From assembly GCF_000218235.1 (NCBI RefSeq), contig NZ_GL945017.1, positions 1,755,725-1,819,724 on the forward strand: a DNA stretch of 64,000 nt, read 5' to 3'. Numbering within the stretch: the stretch's first letter is position 1; each line of letters opens with the position of its first letter. A program made the translations under genes and the position numbers. Of the stretch, positions 1-8,930 are shown piece by piece. The notes beneath the pieces are model-generated. The model was not told the origin of the DNA and did not search any database. It worked only from the letters and a program-made list of their open reading frames with translations. The DNA is from Hallella multisaccharivorax DSM 17128 (lineage in GTDB: Bacteria > Bacteroidota > Bacteroidia > Bacteroidales > Bacteroidaceae).

Positions 1-37
1 ATCACATCACATAAGTAAAGAAAACAAAAGTGAGGTG

Positions 38-2542
38 TTACGACACCACCTTGAAATGGGCAAATTTCAGCAAAAGCTGTTTCATGCCGGTCTGTTCAAA
101 TGAAACGGTAGCCTTCCTGTTCTCGCCCTCCCCTTCAATCTTCACCACGGTGCCTTTACCAAAGCGCTGATGCTCAATCACATCACCCGTCTTCAGAGCC
201 TGTGAACTCGAAGTTGTCCCGTTGCTCACAGCGCGGCCACCATTTGTCATGGCACGCGACACTTTCGACCATCTGCCGCTTTGACGGAGCTTTTGCTCAA
301 AAGCCTCGGAGAACGGATTGACTGCCTTTTCCGCTCGGTGTGGCGCTGTGGCCTTGGGTATGGGGTCAGCCATGAACTGCCCTGCCACCGGTCTTGAGTT
401 CTGCATACGTCCGCTGCGCTGCGTGTAACCCTCACCCCAGGCATGGTAGCCCGTATAAGGTCTGTTAGCCTCATAATCGTTATCACCCAGGAATGAGCCT
501 TCCGGCGAACCCGCCCACGAAGCGAAACCGCCGGCGCTCCGGCCTCCTTCAACTTCCGTGCGTAGACATCTGGAATCAATCTCCGCAATGAAACGGCTGG
601 GATTGACAAACGCGTCCATCTTGCCATATCGCCAGCGTGTATGCGCCCAAGTAAGGTAACAATGCTTCTCGGCTCGCGTGATAGCTACATAAAGGAGGCG
701 GCGCTCTTCCTCCAAGTCTTTGGGATTGTCGAGCGACATCATACTGGGGAAGATGTTTTCCTCTAAGCCGACCACGAAGACCGTGTTGAACTCCAGACCC
801 TTAGCCGAATGTATGGTCATGAGTGTCACCTTGTCGTCGGAGTCATCGTCGTCGTCGGCATCAGTCATTAGCGACACTGTCTGCAGATAATCCGCCAGAT
901 GGGTGAACTCGCCCTGCCCGTCTTCCCGCTGCGCTTGTACAAACGAGGCAATGCCTGAAACCAGTGCGTCAACATTCTCCCGTCTGGAATCACCCTCCGG
1001 AGTCTTGTCTTGGGCAAGATCAGCTTTAATGCCGGACTTCTCAATAATGTTCTGGCCAAGCATTATTGCGTTTTTTTCCCGTGACTCATCGATAAAAGAG
1101 GAGATGAGTGAACGGAAGCCTAAAAGTTTCGACATCGTGCCCTTGTTCACATCCAAGCGGTGCTCTGCGGGATGATTAAGGACTTCCCAAAGACTCACGC
1201 CGTCCTGTTCAGCTGCCGCAACAATCTTTAGGACAGTGGTGTTTCCGATGCCACGGGCGGGATAGTTGATGATTCTGCGGAACGCCTCCTCATCATCAGG
1301 ATTGACGACGAGACGGAAATAAGCGATGATGTCCTTAATCTCCTTGCGTTGATAGAAGCTCAGCCCGCCATAGATACGGTAGTTGGCTCCCATGCCCACC
1401 TCGGGTTTTCGCATTTCCTCCTCAAAGGTACGGCTCTGTGCGTTGGTGCGGTAGAGGATGGCAAAATCACTGTAGTGCAGGTTCTCCTCTTTCATGAGCC
1501 GTTTGATCTCACGGCAGACAATACTCGCCTCGCGCTTGTCGGAGATGGTTTCACAGACCGTAACCTTCTCGCCTTCAGCATTCTCACTGTACACATCCTT
1601 GTCAATTTGGTCATGGTTGTGCTTCATCAGCGAATTGGCTGCCGCCACGATGTTCTGGGTTGAGCGGTAGTTCCGCTCCAACTTAAAAAGTTTGGCAGTG
1701 GGATAAATCTTGCTGAACTTCAGAATGTTGGCAATATTAGCGCCCCGAAAAGCATAGATGCTCTGATAGTCATCGCCCACCACACAGACATGTGGGTTGT
1801 CTTTCGTGAGCAATTCCACGATGCATTGCTGAGCATAGTTGGTGTCCTGATACTCGTCAACGAGGACGTACTGGAAACGCGCCGCGTATTTCTGACGGAT
1901 GTCCTCATGGTCTTTCAGCAAACGGAAAGTCTCGATGAGCAGGTCGTCAAAATCCATGGCATTGGCCTGTCTGAGGCGTTGCTGGTAGGTCGCGAAGATC
2001 TTGGACGTCTCCGGCATGTTGCGGCGCCGGTCACGCTGCAGGGCGTCACTGTCCGCGGCATATTGCTGAGGACCAAGGAGATGGTTCTTAGCCATAGAGA
2101 TGGCAGCATGCACCGTGGCGGGCTTGTAGGTCTTGTCGTCGAGGCCCATCAGCTTGAGGATATTCTTGATGAGCGAGCGGGAGTCAGCCTCATCATAGAT
2201 AGTGAAGTCAGAACCATAGCCGATCGACTGTGCCTCCACTCTAAGAATGTGAGAGAAGACAGAGTGGAAGGTACCCATCTGCAGATACTTTGCCCGCTCC
2301 TGTCCCACAATGGCGGCAATGCGGTTCTTCATTTCCCGCGCAGCCTTGTTGGTAAAGGTCAGCGCCAAAATATTCCAGGGCTTGAGACCGTAATGCCGCA
2401 GAAGGTAGGCGATCTTGAAAGTGAGCACCCGTGTTTTCCCCGAACCAGCGCCGGCAATGACAAGCTGCGGGGAATCGCAATAAGCTACCGCCTGCTGTTG
2501 TGCGGGATTAAGTTGTGCGAAAATAGTGTCGTCTGTCTGCAT
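38..2542 (-). CDS. UvrD/PcrA-type superfamily 1A DNA helicase
   Basis: An ATP-dependent 3'-5' DNA helicase of about 834 residues, acting in nucleotide excision repair and removal of recombination intermediates. The Q-motif region (LNPAQQQAV) is followed by Walker A (GAGSGKTRVL), DEYQDTN (motif II), GDDYQSIYAFRGA (motif III), NYRST (motif IV) and the late motifs TIHSAKGLEF and YVAITRAE. A C-terminal segment (DVIEHQRFGKGTVVKIEG) is the Tudor-like tail typical of PcrA/UvrD. The ATG at 2542 is preferred; the open frame reaches 2572 only through a TTG inside the end of the neighbouring gene. Last gene of a tight minus-strand run after mtgA. Family certain; UvrD versus PcrA naming is not. Confidence 0.95.
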   Translation of the reverse strand: MQTDDTIFAQLNPAQQQAVAYCDSPQLVIAGAGSGKTRVLTFKIAYLLRHYGLKPWNILALTFTNKAAREMKNRIAAIVGQERAKYLQMGTFHSVFSHILRVEAQSIGYGSDFTIYDEADSRSLIKNILKLMGLDDKTYKPATVHAAISMAKNHLLGPQQYAADSDALQRDRRRNMPETSKIFATYQQRLRQANAMDFDDLLIETFRLLKDHEDIRQKYAARFQYVLVDEYQDTNYAQQCIVELLTKDNPHVCVVGDDYQSIYAFRGANIANILKFSKIYPTAKLFKLERNYRSTQNIVAAANSLMKHNHDQIDKDVYSENAEGEKVTVCETISDKREASIVCREIKRLMKEENLHYSDFAILYRTNAQSRTFEEEMRKPEVGMGANYRIYGGLSFYQRKEIKDIIAYFRLVVNPDDEEAFRRIINYPARGIGNTTVLKIVAAAEQDGVSLWEVLNHPAEHRLDVNKGTMSKLLGFRSLISSFIDESREKNAIMLGQNIIEKSGIKADLAQDKTPEGDSRRENVDALVSGIASFVQAQREDGQGEFTHLADYLQTVSLMTDADDDDDSDDKVTLMTIHSAKGLEFNTVFVVGLEENIFPSMMSLDNPKDLEEERRLLYVAITRAEKHCYLTWAHTRWRYGKMDAFVNPSRFIAEIDSRCLRTEVEGGRSAGGFASWAGSPEGSFLGDNDYEANRPYTGYHAWGEGYTQRSGRMQNSRPVAGQFMADPIPKATAPHRAEKAVNPFSEAFEQKLRQSGRWSKVSRAMTNGGRAVSNGTTSSSQALKTGDVIEHQRFGKGTVVKIEGEGENRKATVSFEQTGMKQLLLKFAHFKVVS

Positions 2543-2568
2543 GATGGTGTTATTGGCAATTAAAAAGA

Positions 2569-3282
2569 TCAATGGTAGGTGCCGCCTACAGCTGTATTTG
2601 GATTATAGTCCTCACCCTCTTTAGGGAAGGTCGGTATATAGCGCATGTTGGCCATAATCTGCCGCTGCCGCTTGCGCATGTAAGCACTCGGATATTTAGA
2701 AGAGAACTTACGGGGATTGGGAAGAGTGGCCGCAATGAGCGCGCAGTCAGCGCGCGTCAAGTCCGCCGGCTTCTTTCCGAAATTGTATTCGGCACACGAT
2801 GCCACACCATAGATGCTTGGTCCCATCTCAATGGAATTGAGATATACCTCCATGATGCGCTGCTTGCTCCAGAAAAGCTCCATCAGAGCCGTGAAATAAA
2901 CCTCAAAGCCTTTTCTTATCCATGAGCGTCCCGGCCACAGAAAGACGTTCTTGGCCGCCTGCTGCGATATTGTGCTGGCCCCGTGCTTTCGTCTTCCCTT
3001 GAGGTTGTTTTCCGCAGCTTTGCCTATGGCATCAAAATCAAAGCCATGGTGCAGCAAGAAGCGCGAGTCCTCACTGGCCATGACGGCAACCGGCATGTGC
3101 GCAGACATCTCGTCAAGAGAAATCCAATGATGATGAATGGTTGTTGAACCGTTTTGGAAACACCTAATCACCATCAGCGGAGTAATATAGACAGGAATGA
3201 AACGGTAAGCTATGACAGCAAGAATGGTGGAAGCAAAGAATGCCCCCACCACCCAGCGTACTATTTTGCGAAAAAGTTTCAT
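2569..3282 (-). CDS. mtgA: Monofunctional biosynthetic peptidoglycan transglycosylase
   Basis: A GT51 glycosyltransferase that polymerises lipid II into glycan strands at the outer face of the inner membrane. About 237 residues, the usual length. One N-terminal membrane helix (residues about 9-30) precedes the GT51 motifs: ASEDSRFLLHHGFD with the catalytic Glu, GASTISQQAAKN, and KQRIMEVYLNSIEMG. There is no transpeptidase domain. Its start codon overlaps the stop of the upstream OmpA-like gene (TAATG), and its stop lies close to the uvrD/pcrA start, so these genes are probably co-transcribed. Confidence 0.92.
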   Translation of the reverse strand: MKLFRKIVRWVVGAFFASTILAVIAYRFIPVYITPLMVIRCFQNGSTTIHHHWISLDEMSAHMPVAVMASEDSRFLLHHGFDFDAIGKAAENNLKGRRKHGASTISQQAAKNVFLWPGRSWIRKGFEVYFTALMELFWSKQRIMEVYLNSIEMGPSIYGVASCAEYNFGKKPADLTRADCALIAATLPNPRKFSSKYPSAYMRKRQRQIMANMRYIPTFPKEGEDYNPNTAVGGTYH

Positions 3283-3986
3283 TACTTCAACGTGCCGTTG
3301 TTGGCAGCGTCGACCATAGCCTGTGAGGCATACAGATAGACCTCCACGCGGCGGCTTGCAGAGCGGTTCTCTGTACCATCAGCATTGGTGACAAGATTGC
3401 TCTCACCATAACCCACAGCGTTCTTGATTTGTGAGGAAGGAACAGAACAGTTGCCCACGAGGAAGTTCTTCACTGAATTAGCACGATTCTGAGAGAGCTT
3501 GAGATTCACTTCATCGGAGCCGTCAGAAGAGGCATAGCCCTGAATATCAACCGAACAAGTAGGGTTATTCTTCAGTACTTTGGAGAACTGGGTCAGGTCT
3601 TTGATAGCGCCACTCTGCAAATCGTACTTACCCAACTTGAAGAGGATACCATTGTCGAAGGTCACCTTCACAGCTTTCAGGCCGTTAGCATCGGTCACTG
3701 TCTCCACCTTGGCGTTCTCCACCTGGCGCGCCTGCTCAGCTACCTTGTCCATATGATGACCAATCAAGGCACCCGCGCCAGAACCGACAGCACCACCAAT
3801 AGCAGCACCGACTGCGGCACCTTTGCCATGACCCAAAATGCCGCCAATGACAGAACCTAAGGCTGCACCGGCACCACCACCGACAAGCGTACCTGTACCC
3901 TGCTTTGTGGCACAGCTGGTTAATGACGTTCCACCTACGAGTGTAAGCATGCACATACCAAGTGCAATAGACTTTGCGTTTTTCAT
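3282..3986 (-). CDS. OmpA-family lipoprotein with glycine-zipper domain
   Basis: A peptidoglycan-associated outer membrane lipoprotein of 234 residues. A signal peptide ends in a lipobox-like LTSC (Cys about residue 25). A Gly/Ala-rich glycine-zipper stretch (residues about 32-80, repeated GAxxGxxxG) follows, then an OmpA C-terminal domain with the peptidoglycan-binding features GYASSDGSDEVNLKLSQNRA and NRSASRRVEVYL. Similar proteins are often annotated as YiaD-like. First gene of the minus-strand mtgA/uvrD run; a -7 box lies 42 bp upstream. Confidence 0.9.
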   Translation of the reverse strand: MKNAKSIALGMCMLTLVGGTSLTSCATKQGTGTLVGGGAGAALGSVIGGILGHGKGAAVGAAIGGAVGSGAGALIGHHMDKVAEQARQVENAKVETVTDANGLKAVKVTFDNGILFKLGKYDLQSGAIKDLTQFSKVLKNNPTCSVDIQGYASSDGSDEVNLKLSQNRANSVKNFLVGNCSVPSSQIKNAVGYGESNLVTNADGTENRSASRRVEVYLYASQAMVDAANNGTLK

Positions 3987-4027
3987 AATGTTTGTGTTAA
4001 TTATATGTTATTCCTTTTTTCTTAGTG

Positions 4028-4035
4028 CAAAGGTA
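4028..4035 (-). promoter_or_regulatory. -7 box for the OmpA-mtgA-uvrD run
   Basis: On the minus strand this reads TACCTTTG, matching the Bacteroidetes TAnnTTTG box, 42 bp before the OmpA-like start codon. A clear TTTG -33 box was not seen. Confidence 0.55.
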
Positions 4036-4078
4036 GCCTTTTTTTCGCGGTTAAGCCGTTTATGCTATCTTTTTTTAT

Positions 4079-4086
4079 TAACTTTG
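4079..4086 (+). promoter_or_regulatory. -7 box for proS
   Basis: TAACTTTG matches the Bacteroidetes -7 consensus and lies about 83 bp upstream of the proS ATG. The tract before it is T-rich and no exact -33 TTTG was found. Confidence 0.5.
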
Positions 4087-4168
4087 CCGCAAAATTAAAC
4101 AATAATAAAATTTGCGCATTCCGGAAACGCCTACATTCGTGTAGGGATTTCCCTATGACTGAAAAATT

Positions 4169-5653
4169 ATGGCAAAAGAACTGAAACAACTGACCAAGCG
4201 CGCTGACAACTACAGCCAGTGGTACAACGACTTGGTGATGAAAGCCGATTTGGCGGAGATAGCACCCGTACGTGGCTGCATGATAATCAAGCCTTATGGA
4301 TATGCCATTTGGGAGAAGATGCAAGCTCAACTTGACAAGATGTTCAAGGAAACAGGTGTTCAGAACGCTTATTTCCCCTTGCTGATTCCCGTGAGCTTTT
4401 TCGCACGGGAAGCCGAGCACGTGAAAGGCTTTGCAAAAGAAAGTGCTGTGGTGACTCATTACCGTCTGAAAGCCACTGACGACGGGCAGATTGTTGTTGA
4501 CCCCGACGCCAGGCTTGACGAGCCCCTCATCATTCGTCCCACTTCCGAAACCATGATCTGGCACACTTACAAAAACTGGATTCACTCCTGGCGCGACCTG
4601 CCAATCATGTGTAATCAGTGGTGCAACGTCATGCGATGGGAAATGCGCACCCGTCCTTTCCTGCGCACATCAGAGTTTCTTTGGCAGGAGGGGCATACCG
4701 CCCACGCTACGAAGGAAGAAGCTGAGACCGAGGCACAGAAGATGTTGCATGTGTATGCCGACTTCGTAGAGAACTGGATGGACGTGCCTGTGCTGCAGGG
4801 AGTGAAAAGTCCTACAGAGCGTTTTGCCGGCGCCCTCAACACTTATACCATCGAAGCCATGATGCAGGACGGTAAAGCACTGCAGAGTGGCACGAGCCAC
4901 TTCCTTGGACAGAACTTCGCCAAGAGTTTCGACGTGCAGTTTCTCAACAAGGATAACAAACCAGAATATGTGTGGGCAACATCGTGGGGCGTCTCTACAC
5001 GCCTCATGGGCGCTCTGATCATGGTGCATTCCGACGACAATGGTCTCGTGTTGCCACCGCGATTGGCTCCTACCCAGGTTGTCATCGTGCCTATCAACAA
5101 GAACGCAGAACAACTCACGGCTATTTCAGCAAAGCTTCAACCCGTCATCAACGAGCTGCGTCAATTAGGTATCAGCGTGAAATACGACGATGCCGACAAC
5201 AAGCGTCCTGGCTTCAAATTCGCTGACTATGAACTGAAAGGTGTGCCCGTGCGTCTCGTCATGGGCGGACGTGATTTGGAAAACAACACCATCGAGATCA
5301 TGCGTCGCGACACACTGGAGAAAGAGAACGTGAGCTTCGACGGCATTGTAGAGCGTGTGAAAAACATCCTCGACGACATGCAGAAATCTATCTTCGAGAA
5401 GGCCAAGACCTACCGTGACGCTCACGTCTACGAGTGCCATGACTACGAAGAGTTTAAGGAGAGAATCAAGGATGGCGGTTTCTTTCTCTGCCCATGGGAT
5501 GGCACTGCCGAGACTGAAGCGAAGATCAAAGAAGACACGCAGGCCACCATCCGCTGCATTCCGTTTGCCTACGACCAAGACGTCGACGGCCTAAAAGATA
5601 TGGTCAGTGGCGCAAAAGCCAAATATAAAGTAATTATCGCCCGTGCCTACTAA
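4169..5653 (+). CDS. proS: Prolyl-tRNA synthetase (archaeal/eukaryal-type)
   Basis: Charges tRNA(Pro) with proline in the cytoplasm. 494 residues, the length of the short ProRS type without the inserted editing domain. Class II motif 2 ([20 protein letters not shown]), followed by [10 protein letters not shown], and motif 3 ([20 protein letters not shown]) are all visible. A HGTP anticodon-binding domain and a Cys-containing C-terminal zinc-like domain ([18 protein letters not shown], then IRCIPF) follow. The 3' end overlaps the next gene by 11 bp. Confidence 0.97.
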   Translation: MAKELKQLTKRADNYSQWYNDLVMKADLAEIAPVRGCMIIKPYGYAIWEKMQAQLDKMFKETGVQNAYFPLLIPVSFFAREAEHVKGFAKESAVVTHYRLKATDDGQIVVDPDARLDEPLIIRPTSETMIWHTYKNWIHSWRDLPIMCNQWCNVMRWEMRTRPFLRTSEFLWQEGHTAHATKEEAETEAQKMLHVYADFVENWMDVPVLQGVKSPTERFAGALNTYTIEAMMQDGKALQSGTSHFLGQNFAKSFDVQFLNKDNKPEYVWATSWGVSTRLMGALIMVHSDDNGLVLPPRLAPTQVVIVPINKNAEQLTAISAKLQPVINELRQLGISVKYDDADNKRPGFKFADYELKGVPVRLVMGGRDLENNTIEIMRRDTLEKENVSFDGIVERVKNILDDMQKSIFEKAKTYRDAHVYECHDYEEFKERIKDGGFFLCPWDGTAETEAKIKEDTQATIRCIPFAYDQDVDGLKDMVSGAKAKYKVIIARAY

Positions 5654-8600
5654 GGACGCACCCCTCACCGTCTACAAAGCGAGTGCAGGGTCAGGAAAGA
5701 CGTTCACACTTGCCGTAGAGTATATCAAGTTGCTCGTCAGCGACCCGACGAACTACCGTTTTACTCTTGCCGTGACCTTTACCAATAAGGCCACGCAAGA
5801 GATGAAACAGCGTATTTTGTCGAAACTCTATGGTATTGCCAATAACTTACCGGACGCTGAGGACTATTTCAATAATGTAAAGGCCTCGTTTCCAAATCTT
5901 TCAGAGCGTGTCATTCGCAACAGAGCAAGTGACGCGCTTTCTTTGTTGGTACACGACTACAGTCGTTTCCGCGTGGAAACCATCGACAGTTTCTTCCAAC
6001 GAGTACTGAGAAACCTCGCCCGGGAACTTGGCCTCACGGCCAATCTACAGGTGATGCTCAACGACAATGAAGTGGAGAGCCAAGCCGTGGACGATCTTAT
6101 CAGTAATATCGACAACGGCAACGATCCCCTTCTCGTATGGATCATGGACTTTGTCAACGAGCGCATGGAAGACGACAAAAGCTGGAATGTCGTGAGCAAT
6201 ATTAAGGATTTCGGACAGAATATCTTCACCGATTTCTATAAAAGCCACCAACAACAGCTTCGCCTTATTATGGACGATGCTGACTTTTTCAAGCGCTACA
6301 CCTCCCAACTGCGTGCTTTGAAAGCAAAGACCATGCAGGAGATGAAAACCTACGCCGACCGCTACACCACCATCGCCACGCAATACGGGCTCACAGACAC
6401 ATGTTATTCGCATGGCCATAGCAACGCTCCCGGCTATTTCGAGAACCTTGGCAACGGCAACTTTCTTGGTGATAAGCCCAAGATGCCCAACTCATACATT
6501 CTCTCAGGACTTGCTGATTCGGACAAATTCGTGAAGAAAAGCGACCTCGACAAGCCCGAAACTCAAGCCATACGCGAGTTTGTCGCGCCGCTGATAGAAG
6601 AAGCTGAGGAGATGCGAAAACATGCAGCAATCACCGTCAACTCGGTTGATCTGACGCTCCAGAACGTCAACCAGCTGCGACTTCTTGGACGTATTGAGCA
6701 AGAAGTGAGCCGTATCAATGCCGACAATAACGACTACCCACTATCCAATACACAGAAATTGCTCAACGATCTCATTGACCGACAGGACTCTCCATTTATA
6801 TATGAGAAGATCGGCGGGCAGTTGAGATACATCATGATCGATGAGTTTCAAGACACATCCACCGTGCAATGGGCCAACTTCAAAGTGCTTCTTGACGACT
6901 GTATCGCTCATCAAGCAGGCAGCCTCATCGTAGGCGACGTCAAGCAAAGCATCTACCGATGGCGCGACGGAGACTGGCAATTGCTGCAATCTCTCAACGA
7001 GAATAATTATCCCGAAACAGTCCAGGTGAAAACACTCGGCACCAATTACCGCTCGCAACGCAATGTAGTGGCTTTCAACAACGCTTTTTTCAGTACTGCC
7101 GCGGCACAGCTTTCTGAAGATGTACCCATTGTGACGGAGGCTTATGCCGACGTCAGGCAGCAGATCCCTGAAAGCAGACCCGAAGCCGGACAAGTGGAAG
7201 TGAGACTCCTGCCCAGCAAGAACTATGAGCAACAAATGATTGCACAGGTGCAGCGGACTATTGAGATGTTGCTTGAAAATGGTGTTTCCTACAATCAAAT
7301 AGCCATCATTGTGAGGAGAAACAAGCACATCCGGCTGCTTGCCGACTACTTCCTTCACAACCCTGTGAACGTGAATGGAGAGCCCCGCATGCTTAGAATG
7401 GTCTCTGACGAAGCCTTCCGTCTTGACGCCTCACAGTCTGTAAACGTCATTGTCAACGCCATGCGTTTCCTCACTCACCCCAGCGATCGCCTGACGGTGG
7501 CTTTTCTTGCTAAAGCATTTACCGGTACCGAGCTGCAACCCTACGGCAAGAAATGCCAGCCCACGGAAGATAAAGAACCAATAGAAACAACCGATAATTA
7601 CAAGGCTCTATTACCGCAGGAGCTGATTGTCAACCGCACAGCACTGCTCTCAATGCCGCTTATCGACCTTGCCGAAAAGCTTTACAGCATCTTCCAACTC
7701 GAGCGGCTCAGCAATCAAAATGCATATGTCTGCGCTTTCTTCGACCAGCTCTCCAACTATCTGAAACGTCACATCGTGGGTATCGATGACTTTCTCACGG
7801 AGTGGGATGAGACCCTCTGCGGAAAGTCTATCCATAGCGATGACATTGACGGTATACGCCTTCTCACCGTCCACAAAAGTAAAGGACTGGAGTTTGACAA
7901 TGTCATCATGCCTTACTGCGACTGGAGATTAGAGAAATCCACAGACATTTTGTGGGTGGAACCCGCCGTGAAACCTTTCAATGAGCTGCCTGTCGTGCCC
8001 GTCAATCTTAATGCCAACAAGCTGAAAAACTCTGTTTACGCTACCGACTACACTGTCGAGCACGTCAAGAACATCATCGACAATATCAATATTCTCTACG
8101 TAGCCTTTACCCGTGCATCACGCAATCTCTTTGTCATGGGCAAGAAAGAGAGCGCTGAGTTTCCCTCCACGCTCATCAGAAACGTGATGGCAGACATGCG
8201 GATAACGGAGCCGACAGAGGACGAGGACGGCATCGTGAACTATAGTTTCGGCAAGCTCTCAGTCAGACAAAGCACGAAGACCGCTGTTCCTGACAACATG
8301 AACGAGCTGCCTGCTGAAAATATTTTTGAGCGGAGAGAGCAAGGCATACCCGTGAAAATAGAAGGCACCGAGACGACAGCTCACTTCCTTCAGAGCAATG
8401 ACAGTACCGACTTCATGACCCCTGAAGACGAAATGGAAGAGCTACAGAAACGTCAAAGCTATATCAATACAGGCAATATCCTCCACAAGCTCTTCGCTTC
8501 CATCCACGACTACACCGAGGTGGACGACGCCATCAGCAAGATGGAGTTTGACGGCATTCTCTATGACCGCCCGATGACACGCGCCCAGCTGAAAGAACTC

Positions 8601-8903
8601 ATCGACAAAGCCCTCTCCAATCCGCAGATACACGAATGGTTCTCACCCAAATGGAGGGTCTATAACGAATGCTCCATGCTTTATTATGATCCCAACGAGC
8701 AGCGTGTACGCGAGCAACGGCCCGACCGCGTCATTTATGACGGAAAGAAAATGATCGTCATTGACTTCAAAACCGGCCGTGAACAAGAGAGGCACAAGAG
8801 CCAAGTGAAAAACTATATCAGCCTGCTCAAGGAAATAGGGTATCATGATGTGGAAGGGTACCTATGGTATATCCGCCCCGGAAATATTGAAAAAGTAAAA
8901 TAA
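5643..8903 (+). CDS. AddA-like UvrD-helicase/nuclease subunit
   Basis: Probable helicase-nuclease subunit of an AddAB/RecBCD-like double-strand-break repair complex, 1086 residues. N-terminal Walker A ([16 protein letters not shown]), [12 protein letters not shown], motif II ([14 protein letters not shown]), motif III ([14 protein letters not shown]), [24 protein letters not shown] and YVAFTRAS are present. The C-terminal PD-(D/E)XK nuclease carries [18 protein letters not shown]. The start is a GTG lying inside the last codons of proS; no ATG gives a complete N-terminus. Followed after 27 bp by the AddB-like partner. Confidence 0.9.
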   Translation: MPTKDAPLTVYKASAGSGKTFTLAVEYIKLLVSDPTNYRFTLAVTFTNKATQEMKQRILSKLYGIANNLPDAEDYFNNVKASFPNLSERVIRNRASDALSLLVHDYSRFRVETIDSFFQRVLRNLARELGLTANLQVMLNDNEVESQAVDDLISNIDNGNDPLLVWIMDFVNERMEDDKSWNVVSNIKDFGQNIFTDFYKSHQQQLRLIMDDADFFKRYTSQLRALKAKTMQEMKTYADRYTTIATQYGLTDTCYSHGHSNAPGYFENLGNGNFLGDKPKMPNSYILSGLADSDKFVKKSDLDKPETQAIREFVAPLIEEAEEMRKHAAITVNSVDLTLQNVNQLRLLGRIEQEVSRINADNNDYPLSNTQKLLNDLIDRQDSPFIYEKIGGQLRYIMIDEFQDTSTVQWANFKVLLDDCIAHQAGSLIVGDVKQSIYRWRDGDWQLLQSLNENNYPETVQVKTLGTNYRSQRNVVAFNNAFFSTAAAQLSEDVPIVTEAYADVRQQIPESRPEAGQVEVRLLPSKNYEQQMIAQVQRTIEMLLENGVSYNQIAIIVRRNKHIRLLADYFLHNPVNVNGEPRMLRMVSDEAFRLDASQSVNVIVNAMRFLTHPSDRLTVAFLAKAFTGTELQPYGKKCQPTEDKEPIETTDNYKALLPQELIVNRTALLSMPLIDLAEKLYSIFQLERLSNQNAYVCAFFDQLSNYLKRHIVGIDDFLTEWDETLCGKSIHSDDIDGIRLLTVHKSKGLEFDNVIMPYCDWRLEKSTDILWVEPAVKPFNELPVVPVNLNANKLKNSVYATDYTVEHVKNIIDNINILYVAFTRASRNLFVMGKKESAEFPSTLIRNVMADMRITEPTEDEDGIVNYSFGKLSVRQSTKTAVPDNMNELPAENIFERREQGIPVKIEGTETTAHFLQSNDSTDFMTPEDEMEELQKRQSYINTGNILHKLFASIHDYTEVDDAISKMEFDGILYDRPMTRAQLKELIDKALSNPQIHEWFSPKWRVYNECSMLYYDPNEQRVREQRPDRVIYDGKKMIVIDFKTGREQERHKSQVKNYISLLKEIGYHDVEGYLWYIRPGNIEKVK

Positions 8904-8930
8904 GATCATCAACGTAAGGAGATAATCAGC